From positions 186,001 through 250,000 of the forward strand of contig JAWWNJ010000048.1 of the NCBI GenBank assembly GCA_037176885.1: DNA of 64,000 bases. Reading direction: 5' to 3'. The notes beneath the pieces are model-generated. The model was given only the letters and a program-made list of their open reading frames with translations, searched no databases and was not told the DNA's origin. The DNA is from Favolaschia claudopus (Eukaryota; Basidiomycota; Agaricomycetes; Agaricales; Mycenaceae). This document shows, piece by piece, positions 22,068 through 32,984 of the stretch (positions are counted from its first letter, which is position 1; each line of letters opens with the position of its first letter). The position numbers and the translations under genes are program-made.

Positions 22068-23569
22068 CTACCGTGCCTGCACCCTCCCCACCAGATGCTC
22101 CTTCAACGCCTCCAACCTCGCATACACATGCCCACACGAATAACACTTCACCGTCGTAACAAGATGCTTCTTTGAAGTGATATGCTTCCTCAACGAGCTC
22201 GCCTGCACCGTGTCACCGCAAGTCCCACCACCATTTTTGCTCCACCGGCAAATCACCTTGGGAAGGCCCGACGTCGGCACCTGGTGCGCAGTGCCGATGT
22301 GCAGGTACATGTCTTGCGGTTTGACCAACTCGGAGCAGACGGTGGGGTCCCACATGCATTGAACGGGCGCGAGGGCGCGGACGGCGCTTCGCGCGTCCGC
22401 CATGCGTTGTTCGATTTCGGCGAGGGTGATGCGGCCGGAAGCGGCGCAGGAGCTGAGGAGATGACCTCTGAATCCTGAATGGTGGGTTGGGAATGTGACT
22501 TGACGGCTGAGAGGAGGAAGAGAGAGGCGTGAGATTTGTGGGATTGGGGTTGGGATTGAATGCGGGGGGGAACTTACTAGGGAGCAGCGTCGTGGTGAGG
22601 ACGGTGAGCGCGAATTGGGCCGGAGGAAGAAGCCATTTGATTTGCGTCGAGTGAAACCGGCGGCGTGGTAGCGGGAGTGGTGAGGGTACACACGGGAGCG
22701 AGGAGACCGTCCGGATGAAAGGCATATTCTGAAACTCCCATGCCTCCATTAGCGACGTAAGAGGCGAGATAGTTTGAAGCGGTAGGCGAGGATACAAAGG
22801 ACGGGGACCGTTCCGTGCTTTGGTACGACGCGACTTCGTCATAAGAAGCGGCTGCATTGGGGACGAGCCCTGGAGGGAGGGCGTAGCAGTAGGGATCAAT
22901 GTCATTGAGGAGAGCAATAGTCTCCTCGTCAGGAGTATAGGGTGCTGCGCTGTCGGTGTGAGCAGGCGGCATGCCCAAGAACATGGGCGGAGCTTCGACA
23001 TCGGCAGTGGACAGCGGATAACTTCGAAACACGCGTCAACGTCAACGTACAAGATGTGCAATAGAGTCAAACGCGTACCTCTCGTTTGGCTTGGTGAAAA
23101 ACGGTTCCGTATCGTCGCAAAGCGCGTTGAAGGCCGGGTCTGTCCTTAGACTGGAAATATCATTCACGCGGGGAAAGGACGACAGAATGGGGGGGAACTC
23201 ACTCGTATCCCGCACCAAATCCATGAAAGTCCTCCCAGCTACTGTATTGAGTCGACTCTAGGTTTTGGGCGATCGGAAACGGGTACGGGAGACTCAAGAG
23301 CGGGGCGTCGATGTAGGTGGCAACTGCAGCCTCGTTGCCACCGATTCTAGACCGGATAGATACAGATGAGCATTTACAGCAATGAGAATGAGCTGTAGCT
23401 GTTGAACTTACGCGTTAGAAGGTCGTTGTGGGTCGAGATCCTCCAACGGTGCGACGCCAGCAGCGCCGTTCTCGAAAGATTCGGGCAACCACATCTTGAG
23501 TCCGAGCTCAGACAAAGTCTCTGATTCAGAGGGGAATCTCTGGAGATCGTTCTCGTCTTGGGGCGCCAT
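22068..23569 (-). CDS. C2H2-like zinc-finger protein, paralog A
   Basis: The start at 23569 gives MAPQDENDLQRFPSESETLS. Five or so exons follow with a disordered, acidic middle (YTPDEETIALLNDIDPYCYA). The C-terminal domain has three Cys2His2-like units: CMWDPTVCSELVKP with HIGTAH, CRWSKNGGGTCGDTVQ with HITSKKH, and VKCYSCGHVYARLEALKEH. It is probably a DNA-binding regulator, but no known factor is recognised. Paralogs B (25431-26909) and C (38898-40416) have the same exon plan. In A the frame ends VQAR-stop, then QRDNSGRK-stop, where B and C continue with a basic tail, so A has lost about nine C-terminal residues by a nonsense change. Confidence 0.75.
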
Positions 23570-23624
23570 TGGAAGATGCTGAGCGGAAAGAGACAGAGGT
23601 TGTGACTGTGACGGTTGGTCGCGG

Positions 23625-23632
23625 TATAAATA
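23625..23632 (-). promoter_or_regulatory. TATA-like box of zinc-finger paralog A
   Basis: TATTTATA on the - strand lies 56 bases before the ATG, and a CRE-like TGACGT is at 23657-23662. The same pair at the same spacing precedes paralogs B and C, which supports function. Confidence 0.6.
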
Positions 23633-24554
23633 GGCACAAAGAATGACCGCGTTTAGTGACGTGACTGAGTTGTGACCGGCCACCGGAGAAAGCTGCGATT
23701 AAAGAAAATGGAAATGGATAAGTACTGAATCTTCTGGTCGGCCATTGACATCAGTAGGGAGACGAGTTCAGGACAAGGGGGACATGAGGAAGCTAGCGGT
23801 GTTCAGGCCCTGGAACCAGAAGAGCCAAAGCGGAGACAGTTGCTGAACATAGACCAACGAGCGAGAGATTGACGTCGAGAATACTGTGATCGAGGGAGGT
23901 TCGAGGCACGCTAGTGAACGGAAGACGGCAAAGACTTGAGGTAGAATCAGAGAGCAGGCTGTTGGAGTGTACCCAAAAGACGTGACCAGATGAATCACAG
24001 AAGGAAAAATCAGAACCTCGAACGGAGTGGAAGATAGTGACGTACGAAACCTGGTCCTTCTGAAACTCGAAACGCGTCCACCGCGCAGCGTAGCAGAAGA
24101 AACCAGAGCCAGAGATCTGTTCGAAATCACGCACGACCCAAATGCGCCTCAAAGCCAAGCGATTAATATTCGCTAAAACATCTTCTCAAGTTTTCCGTCT
24201 ATATTCCCAAATCCACGCCGAAGGATTGAATTCTTGAAGTCGAGTTCGCTAGGTACATACAACTCTTTTCATTTCTCCCAGTTTCAGCCAAGCGGAGGCA
24301 GAATTTGCTGACAGCAGGTTAATCCAAGCTTGAGGTCGGATCGACGACCCTCCATTTACGATGCTGCGGTATGGGACGGGTATTCACGGGAAGGCCGAGG
24401 AAGTCGTAGTGACGATTCGAGAGCATCTGGTCGCAAGTGTCGCGCAGAGGATAAACGCAGTTGTAGGAAGCCGGCACCCACAGCAACTAAGAGCGCAAAC
24501 CAAACGCCGTTGCCGCTCACAAATACAGGTACGGTTTAAATTGGCCTAGCGAGC

Positions 24555-24880
24555 TGCGATGAACATGCATTCCAGATTAAAACGAGAGTCACTTGCATCA
24601 GGCAGGATTGAGTTGTGACTTTCAAGGGCGTCCATCGCCAGGAAGGGTCGCTGTCTTCCAGAAGCAAATCTTGTGCTGTCAGACATGGCTGGCTAAAATC
24701 CAGTAGTGATTATCGGAATAAGGAAAGACCGAACAACATAACTTGAGCGGCGTCGCAGCGTCGCTTTCAACCGGTGCCAGTGACGAGCTCTCTAAAAAAG
24801 GTGATGACCGTTGTATGACCACTGATTTTTCCAAATCACGAAGTCGCATCGGAAACATAAGGGTGCGTGGATGGTTCAAG
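24555..24880 (-). pseudogene. decayed duplicate of a small upstream ORF (copy A)
   Basis: In copy C (41560-41884) a two-exon frame reads from MNHPRNLMFPMRLGG to SSSSLAPVESDAARPCK, then intron GTATGT, then HKICFLKTATLLEMDA to LECMLFAVY. In copy A the donor GTATGT is TTATGT and one extra base after ACCCTT shifts the frame. The family is not recognised. Copy A therefore looks broken relative to copy C. Confidence 0.5.
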
Positions 24881-25430
24881 ATAAAAAATATTTCTGGTTC
24901 GCCGAAATGGAACAGCCATTCATTTGAATCGGTATCCGAGCCTCGAAGGTCTACTCGTCCGTCATACGTGGCGACGGCCCGTTACATCTAGCTGAGCGAG
25001 CACTGAGAGCCTTTCCACCGTCGTCCGAGTCCATTCCATATAGTTTGTTATCGTAGTAGAGAAGATCGACCTGGCCCGGGAGCTAGGTATTCGAACGGTC
25101 TCGAGCCTTGCAGCGCGCCTTTGAATTGGGAAGAGGATGTGGAGGAGGCAAACTGTGAGCGTGCGAGCATCAAACTGACAGCCGAGAATTTTTGCAGCAT
25201 GCCGTAGCGCCACGTAACTTGCCATCAACAAAATCGGGAGAAACCGCTGATTATCATGATAGATTGATGCGCCGCTAGGAATGGCTCGTGTGTTCTTCGT
25301 TCATCTTCACCTTTTCCTTAGGCGCACATTGTAGATATATATCGAGTGATAAAGAAATAGTACGATAGCAAATAAACATGACCATGGTATACAACGCATG
25401 GTAATTATATGATCATTGAGAGGGTATTTT

Positions 25431-26909
25431 CTATTGTTTACCCGCCTCACCGTTGGTGCGCTTCCTCCTCGTTTGCACCTTCCCCAGCAAATGATCCCTC
25501 AGCTTATCCAACCTCCCATACACATGCCCGCACGAGTAACAATTCACCGAAACATCAAGATGCTTCTGTGAAGTAACATGTTTCCTCAACGAGCTCGCCT
25601 GCACTCTGTCACCGCAAATCCCACCACCATTGTTGCTCCACCGGCAAATCACCTTGGACATTCCAAAAGTTGACACCGCGTGCACATTTGCCAGGTGAAG
25701 GTGCATGTCTTCGGGCTTGACGAACTCAGAGCAAACGGCGGGATCCCACATGCATTGAGCGGGCGCGAGGGCGTGGATGGCGCTTCGCGCGTCGGCCATG
25801 CGTTCTTCGACCTCGACGGCGGTGATGCTGCCGGAAGCGGCGCAGGAGACGGGGGGACGCCGACTTGAATGGTGAGTTGCGAATATGATTTGACGACTGA
25901 GAGGAGGAGGATCATGTGAGACGGCTCTGATTGGGACTGAGTGGCATAAACCTACTAGGGAGCAGCGACATGGTGAGGATGGTTAGTGCGAATCGGTCCG
26001 CAGGAAGAAGGTAGTTGATTTGCCTCGAATGAAGCGGGCGGCGTAGTATCAGAGATTGTGACCGGACAAGGATTGCACGAATGAAAGGTATATTCGGACA
26101 CTTCTAGGCGGCCATCAGCGACGCGAGAAGGGGGATAGATGGGAGCGGTAGACGAGGATGCAAATGACGAGGGTGGTTCCGTGTTTGGGTACCTCGGGAC
26201 TCTCGCATACGAAGCGGATGGATTGGTGGCGAGAGCTGAAGGGAGGGGGTAGCGGTAGCGATCAACTGTATTCTTGAAAGGAATGATATATCCGTCAGGA
26301 GTATAGAACTTCGCGCCGTCGGCGGGAGCGACATCTCTGCGTGGCATGTCCAAGACCGTAGGAGGCAATTCGTAATCGGCACTTGAGAGCGCAGGGCTTC
26401 GGAAAACCCGTCAGTGACAACAAACAGAGAACGAGACGTAGAAGAGAGCGTACCTCGCGGTTTTCTCAGCAAAATATGCGTTCGTGGCGTTATAAAGCTC
26501 CTTCAAGGCCGGGTCCGTCCTTACACTGAAAGTACCGTTAACGCGGGGAATGGACGACAGAGTAGCAAAAGCTCACTCATATACAGAGTATTGAGTCGAT
26601 TCTGGACCATGGTGGATCGGAAACGGATATGGGAGACTCGAGAGCGGGGCGTCGATGTAGGTGGCAATTGCAGCATCGTTGCCACCGATTCTAACAGGAG
26701 TCGAGAGAGTGAGTATTTGCAGCGGCAGTTCACAGAAGTTGCTGTACTCACGCGTCCAAATCACACAGACGGCCTAGCCCCTCAAGCGGCGCGACGCCAG
26801 CATCGGCGTTCTTGAAGGTTTCGGGCAAGCATATCTTGAATCCAAGTTTCAGTAAACTCTCTGCCCCAGAGCGGAAGTTTCTGAAGTGATTCTCGTCTTG
26901 GGGCGCCAT
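25431..26909 (-). CDS. C2H2-like zinc-finger protein, paralog B
   Basis: The start at 26909 gives MAPQDENHFRNFRSGAESLL. The C-terminal domain reads CMWDPAVCSEFVKPEDMHLH, CRWSNNGGGICGDRVQASSL with HVTSQKH, and VNCYSCGHVYGRLDKLRDHL, followed by the basic tail VQTRRKRTNGEAGKQ and a stop at 25431. The middle is Pro/Ser-rich and shorter than in A or C. Reading frames of all exons are open, so it may be functional. Same family, plan and promoter as A and C. Confidence 0.75.
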
Positions 26910-26974
26910 TGGAAGGTGGTGAGTGAGAAGAGAGAGAGAGAGGCGGTGACTGTAACGGTTGGTTGGAAACGCGG

Positions 26975-26982
26975 TATAAATA
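26975..26982 (-). promoter_or_regulatory. TATA-like box of zinc-finger paralog B
   Basis: TATTTATA on the - strand lies 66 bases before the ATG, with TGACGT at 27007-27012 as in the other two paralogs. Confidence 0.55.
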
Positions 26983-27930
26983 TGCGCAAAGAATGACCGC
27001 GTTCTGTGACGTGACTAGTAACGTGTGGCCACGCACCGGAGAAAGCCGCGATTATGTATCGAAAACGGAAACGACGACTGGGCTGCGTTTGCCAAGGTCC
27101 CTCGTAGCGGAAACGGATCGTTCAACACGACTGTGATACCACGGGGGCTAAGGCGTTGACGAGCAGGGGAGCCACAGCGAAGACAGCTGTTGCACTTCAC
27201 CTTGAAACTTGACTTGCACTTGACCGCCGATGCGAGAGATTGCCGCCGAGAGCGTGAATAATTGCGGGGGAGACTCCTCGGTGAACAGGAGACACATAAT
27301 CATTGAGATCAAGCCACACGGGAGTTTCATAGAAATGCACCCCAATAACCTGGTACGGTGAAAAACAATAAAATCAGCGACGAACTCAAATGGAAGATAG
27401 CGACGCACGAGCTAAGCAAACTGGTCCTTCAAACAGCGTCCACCGTCGTCAAGTAGAGCATGTATTCACATTTCTATCGCTTCCATTCGAGTTGCTGATC
27501 CACATCCCCAATCCATTGCACATTCCATTTGAATTCTCTGGACGTTTGAGTCGAACAGTCCGCACGCTTTAACTGCCCGGTCCGAAACGTTGCCGTTCTG
27601 GGTACGATACGCGGGTTGAGATGCGTCGGGTTCGAGAATCGTCAATGTATGCACAGGGTCCAAGACAGTGCTGCAACGAAATGACGCTCCCAAAATCTGT
27701 AGGTAAACGTGAAATGAAATGGAGCTCAGAACATCGAGAGAAGCTTCACGTACAACACACATGCTCGAATCCATTCGCTGAGAAGTCCTCGAGGTTCGGT
27801 CTACACTCTCAAGTCCCGAAGGATCCTTGACGTGGAGTTCGCTGGCTACGGATGACGTTTGATCCCTTGAAAAAATTTTCATCTCGACCAGTTTCAGCCA
27901 AGCGGACGCAGAGTTAGCTTACGAGCGGTT

Positions 27931-28758
27931 CCAATGAGGTCACCAGCTGCCAGCCATTTGCCGCATTGCGTAGAGAAACCACTGAGGGCTCGCGGTTCAA
28001 GTAACCGCCGGCAGCGTCGGCGGGGGCGGTACAGCCAGTTCCCAAGATCTTTCAGTCGTTCAAGGAGTGCACCGGGACGACGGCGAGTATCCGCGAAGGC
28101 GAGAGGTCAATGGTCATGACAAGCAAGAGGCTGAGGGAAAAAGGTGCTGATCACATCATCGTCGGTAACATTCAGTGACCAGCGTGACATCGCTTCTTGT
28201 CTCATCCCACCACGCTGAAAGCTGGGATTCGACTTGTCTCGGGTGAATCTCTCCAATTATTGCCCAAAATAAAAGCTCAAAACCAATATGACTCGATGAC
28301 CGCTCTGTACTCGCCTTCAAGAATCAAGAATCTCAATAAATCTCCAAGAATTAGGATTTTGGATCCGGGAATTGCACTGAATGCTTAACATTGCTGGGAG
28401 CCCGAGTTCTTGATTTTATTCGCCCTGGACAGCTTGAAACTGACTGCTTCGGCGCCTCAATATATTGCAAATTCAATCGCTATCGGTCACGGAACGATTA
28501 CACTCGGTCTCCCTGGCGCGATAATATATCCATCTTGAACTCGTTCTGCGTGACGTCGGGTCAAATTCAGTGCGAACCTCAATCTCATGCTATTTAACAT
28601 CGAATTTTGACTTATCTATCCGTCTCAGACCGAGTTGTGGAATTAGAATCTCTGCATTGACACGAATACACGAATCTTAAAAACAACATAGGACGATACA
28701 GGCAATATAGAGTATACTATTGATACATCGCACAAGAGTCTTTCTTTCACCACTCGCC
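27931..28758. other. intergenic, no gene recognised
   Basis: Only short unrelated open frames are seen. It is AT-rich after 28200. Confidence 0.5.
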
Positions 28759-29451
28759 TCAAGCAATGGTGAGATGCCAAACCCCGGGATCCCCCTTCTT
28801 CGGCGAAATCCCCTGAAACTCATAAAACCCCAACAAAAAGTCAATTCTCTTCACCCCCTCCCTCCTCTCCTTCTCCCATTCGCTCCCACTATTCCATAAT
28901 TTCTCACATCTCCTCACATACATCTCCTTCACCTTCCTCATCAACTCCCCATCCCCCAACATATCAAACTCCTCCTTCCTCACATTCACTCTCAAACTCC
29001 GATATATCGTATTCAACACGTCCGAAACGCTCACGAAACGCGTGTTCGATGCTTCAACGACGATGCTCCATGGGAGGTGTGGGGTGCGGAGCGTGATCGA
29101 GGATTGTGGGGGGTAGACTGCGGGCTCCATGTAGCCTGCCGTGGAGACGCCGACGAAGTGCGTGCTGATGAGGGAAGGGTGGAGGGAGACGTCGTAACGG
29201 AGGAGAGGGGTAGTTGAAAAGGCGAGCAAGTTGTGTGCGCGGCCGACAGGGGCGGGTGGGGGTTGGCGGTAGGCGTGTGATACGGATTTGGTGGGAATCA
29301 AAAGCCCTGGCTCCAGCTGCGGCATACGAGCGATCGACGGTGGAGTCAAAGGGCCTTGAGAGGACGCAGACGACGAGGAAGTACTCGGTGCGAGGGGCGG
29401 AGGAGGCGAGTGGAACGAGTTCTTTGACGAAAATCGGACGTGTGGCGACAT
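28759..29451 (-). CDS. DUF6699 domain protein
   Basis: This is a single-exon gene of 230 residues (ATG 29451, MSPHVRFSSKNSFHSPPPPL). A disordered Ser/Pro N-terminus is followed by the domain common in basidiomycetes and catalogued as DUF6699. Visible blocks are LLRYDVSLHPSLIS, LPWSIVVEASNTRFVSVSDV, LNTIYRSLRVNVRKEEFDML and GVKRIDFLLGFYEFQGISP. No function is known. The upstream GTG-initiated extension is not used because the ATG begins a typical tail for the family. Confidence 0.75.
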   Translation of the reverse strand: MSPHVRFSSKNSFHSPPPPLAPSTSSSSASSQGPLTPPSIARMPQLEPGLLIPTKSVSHAYRQPPPAPVGRAHNLLAFSTTPLLRYDVSLHPSLISTHFVGVSTAGYMEPAVYPPQSSITLRTPHLPWSIVVEASNTRFVSVSDVLNTIYRSLRVNVRKEEFDMLGDGELMRKVKEMYVRRCEKLWNSGSEWEKERREGVKRIDFLLGFYEFQGISPKKGDPGVWHLTIA

Positions 29452-30365
29452 TGTGATTATGCGTGCGGAGGTGGGTCCCACTTGATGTTAGCGCGAAGTC
29501 TATGCTTATTTAAATAGTTTCTCGCCCTGCATCGTGGTACGCACGAGTAAGTGGAGAAGTACCTGGGATCCACAGCAGCACCAGATAAGGCGAGATTCCA
29601 ACTCACGGTGTTGCTATAAGTGCGCCTGGTATTGTGTTGCGGCGTCGGTGTGGTCTACAGCTTTGCGGAGTCAGTTCATGAGAAGCGCCCGACGGACCGC
29701 CTGGATCTGGCAACTTGGGCACCTTGAAATGGCTCTCGGAAGCGGAGGAAGCTTCTGGTGTGTACGTTGAGATATAAAAGAACCAGAAATAACACTGACG
29801 TACCAATCGTCCGCGATTCGGGAGCTTCCTAGTATCGAGCGATTGCAAGAGACAAATTTATCCGCGCAACGTTTTGATTCAATTTCAAATACTGGGGCTG
29901 GAAGCTTGTCTCCGCACCTATCGCTGGCCGTCGTATTCCAGGCACGGCGCGGCGCGGTGAACTAACTTTGATAATCAACAGAAAAGTTTGCCTCACGCCA
30001 CATGGCGCGGGAAAATCTTGAAGAAATAGGCAACTACTCTGATTTGAAGCGCCGAGAGTTCTTCCGTTTGTCGAGGTAGTGCAATCATCCGAGGCTTTGA
30101 ACGGACGGACCTCGAAAATGTCGTGTAAGAACGATAAATCTAGCAGGAGTCATCATCGAGCAAACGGCGCGGGAGTAGGTGTGGACACTGACATCTACAG
30201 CAGCAGTAGAGATTGACAGAAACCAAAGCTTCTTCGAATCTTAGATCACTTCGGAATCAAGGGGTTCACGGCGTCCCGTCACAATTGAATAAATCCTACA
30301 ACATCCCACCGAATGAAGAAGAAGAGAAAAAGAAGAAAAACGGGTCAAGTATGAATAAGGAAAGG
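29452..30365. other. intergenic, no gene recognised
   Basis: This is the promoter side of the DUF6699 gene and the 3' side of the - strand gene ending at 30366. No other gene is seen. Confidence 0.5.
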
Positions 30366-31304
30366 TTACTTGACTTTCAGATCCCTCAATCGGCTCACAA
30401 CCTGATCCATATTCCGCGCCGACCCAGCATCCCATTCCCCACTCCACCCGACCTCCTTGCGATACAGTGGACGGCGCCCACCACCACCGTTCGACATCGC
30501 CGGATACGCGCCCATACGCCGGTCTTCCTCGTCTTCCACAGCCAGTTCCTCTATCCTCCCAACAGAGACCCAATCAAAAGGCAACCCACTCTCCTTCCGC
30601 GACCGCTTGATCCGCGCCTGCACCTCCGGCGGGATATCCTCCCTCTTCCCCACCCACACCCACCCGCGCGAGATATCCGACTCCCCTTCATCCCGCTCCC
30701 TATCCTTGTCCCTCAAACGACTAGCGCGTCGAGACCCCGACCCCGATCCCGACGAGCGCTGCGAATTTGCAACAGACGCCCGTCTATCAAGGCGGGGCAA
30801 GGTACGCGCCGTCAGCCGTCGATACTTCGGCGCATTCAAATCCTCTGGCGGGAACACAAGCTCCGTGGGGACGTTATCCCCCAACGTCCGCCGCAGCTTC
30901 GCCATCTTGCGTCTCCTCGTCACGTCGTCCCTCGCAACCGCGTACCGCAAATTCAGCGTCACCGTCAGCGTTGGGGAAGGTAAGGGTGTGGGAAGCGTCG
31001 TCGTCGCTGAGTTGGGGGTGGATGCGTCTGGCACTTGGAGGTAGAGAACTGGACGAGTCTCGCAGGCGGGGAGAGGGGACACGATGTCGGCGATGGTATC
31101 CGTGCGTTTGTGATTCGGGCGTTTGAGCTTTCGGCGCTGGGCGAGGGGGAGGATGGAGGGGTCGGCGACGTGCGGGGTTTCACCCACAACGTCCTCGATC
31201 TTGCGGGTGGAGCGCATAAGGCGAGCGCGGTCTTCGCGGTGGAGGTGGTGGGTGGTGAGCGGGACGGGGGCGTCGTGGGCGGGGAAAGCCTTAGTGGCGG
31301 GCAT
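30366..31304 (-). CDS. uncharacterised basic, disordered protein
   Basis: This is an uninterrupted frame of about 312 residues from ATG 31304 (MPATKAFPAHDAPVPLTTHH); the open frame continues upstream to 31484 without a better start. It contains KLRRTLGDNVPTELVFPPED, a Ser/Arg-rich middle (SSGSGSGSRRASRLRDKDRE) and ISRGWVWVGKREDIPPEVQA. The TLGxNVPxELVF block recurs in basidiomycete hypothetical proteins as far as I recall. Function unknown. Confidence 0.65.
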   Translation of the reverse strand: MPATKAFPAHDAPVPLTTHHLHREDRARLMRSTRKIEDVVGETPHVADPSILPLAQRRKLKRPNHKRTDTIADIVSPLPACETRPVLYLQVPDASTPNSATTTLPTPLPSPTLTVTLNLRYAVARDDVTRRRKMAKLRRTLGDNVPTELVFPPEDLNAPKYRRLTARTLPRLDRRASVANSQRSSGSGSGSRRASRLRDKDRERDEGESDISRGWVWVGKREDIPPEVQARIKRSRKESGLPFDWVSVGRIEELAVEDEEDRRMGAYPAMSNGGGGRRPLYRKEVGWSGEWDAGSARNMDQVVSRLRDLKVK

Positions 31305-31489
31305 GGTGTGGTGAGGGGGAGGAAGAGAATTGGAAGAATAGAGAAGCGCGATATATGAGGGAGTGTTCGCATCACCTTCGGTGACCGGATGCTGTGTAGG
31401 TTGTTGGTTATAGAGTTGGTGGGTGGTAACGCTCCCGGAGTTACTTCCGCTTATTGATCGGGGGGAAGTGTCACCTAAATTCATTCAAC

Positions 31490-32984
31490 AAATGAACTGA
31501 GGCTGATTCGATGACAGGACATTTTGTCTGTCCCGGCGGTCCGCCACTCTGCCCCTGCGCGTGAGGATAGGTTAGGATATCCCGGATATTGAACCCTCGA
31601 ATATCATTCAGCTCGAGGAGCTCAGCGAGGCTTCGAACAATGATTGATGGCTCCAATTCCAAGCGCATCAACCTCGCTCAATATTTCGAAATCGGAGCCA
31701 TTTCGACGGAGCCGTTTTTTTTTCGAGAAAGTTCGGGGCAACATCTGCTTGATTGAGAGGGAAGATACTGTACATACGAGTAGAAGGAAGCTCTGAAGGT
31801 CGAATGAATTATAAGGAAATGCTCACCGTAATTGCGGTACTGATGCGATAGACAGAATTCTGTGGATCGCGATAGAGATCAAACACAGAAGCTTCGGGCT
31901 AACGAAAATTCAAAACAAGTTTGATTCATTCCCCATCCGTTCGAAGGAAACCTAAGTACCTGTCGTGTCTCACTTGTTTGGATTCAGACGGAATGAAGTC
32001 TTTACTGCTAATGGATTCAGTTGTTACTAACAAGATGCTGAAAGTCCGTTTAGACCGTGTGGACCGTGTTTAATGGACTCACCGACACCCGCAGGGGAAT
32101 ACCCGAAGCTCCAAGGCAATCAGGACTGGATATTGAATAAAGTTGTGAATACATCGAAAACTACACAAAGTGTGCGGGGCACTCAGAGAGAATAAAACGT
32201 GTATGAGCCGCCAGTTAACGATGAAAAAAGCTTGAAAAAAGCTTTTACTTACACAGCTCATGAACATCGGCCGGGACGAAAACTGGGAGGAGTGAGGTAG
32301 AGACCACCCAGAGTGGTTGGTCGGTGGGCTGGCGTAAAGGGTGGTGGCGATAGACAACGAGAACGGATTAAAGGGAAGTCACGGTGGTGGTGAGAGGAGA
32401 AAGGTGCCCGGCAGTTGCCTGTCAGTTCGGCAAACATTTTGATGACCCCACGGTCACGATTCTTCTTGGTTGAATTTCAGTTCTGAGTTCAAGGCACACG
32501 GCTCAATTCTCGACTCGTTTCATGGCAGAAAAAAAAATGAACTGCTGGCTAGACTATCTTAGAGCTAGACTACACCACACACCCTTGAAAGGCTGCGTAA
32601 GAAAATAAAACTCGAACTGAGACTCGGACCTGGTCTTTTCAGAAGGCAAGTAAAAATTTAAAGGACAAATGATTATTAATTCATCCACACAGAGACGCGT
32701 CGTTATTTAGTATTACGACAAATATCTCCCCCGGCATCAACACTATCTTGAAGCTAGCGCGTTGCTCACTCGCGTTCATTCAAGCGGTTAGAATTAACGC
32801 TCATGCAGATCTAGACGCTGGTATTCGGCGTTCATGATCACACGGCTGGGTAAATCAAGTACGTGCAGTATTCAATCCAAAAGGTTGCTGGTATCGTGAC
32901 TACAAACTATTCACAATCTTCTTCAAAAAAACCCGTCAAACCCTGTCATGTACCTCGGCAGACAACTCAGCCAACGTACCAAAT
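31490..32984. other. 1.5-kb stretch without a recognised gene
   Basis: Neither strand has an exon pattern or a recognisable motif. No terminal repeats or target duplications were noticed. Confidence 0.5.

Larger units (their letters stand above)
21950..25250. repeat. segmental duplication, copy A
   Basis: This segment carries a zinc-finger gene, its promoter and about 1.6 kb upstream. It matches copy C (38790-42145) throughout and copy B (25340-27930) over the gene, promoter and parts of the upstream region. Shared landmarks include the 3' flank (ATAGCAAATAAA-like), the GACGGTTGGTCGCGGTATAA promoter, and the upstream blocks CAGTTTCAGCCAAGCGGA and GATGCTGCGGTATGGGACGG. Copies are in direct orientation. 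Confidence 0.8.
25340..27930. repeat. segmental duplication, copy B
   Basis: This is a more diverged third copy directly beside copy A. It shares the zinc-finger gene, the promoter (GCGGTATAAATATGCGC, TGACGTGAC) and an upstream block around 27890 (CAGTTTCAGCCAAGCGGACG). Confidence 0.75.

Noticed and set aside
30213..30983. Long Pro/Arg-rich + frame opposite the gene at 30366-31304
   Set aside because: It is the complement of a better - strand coding frame; the Pro/Arg/His bias is typical of such shadows.
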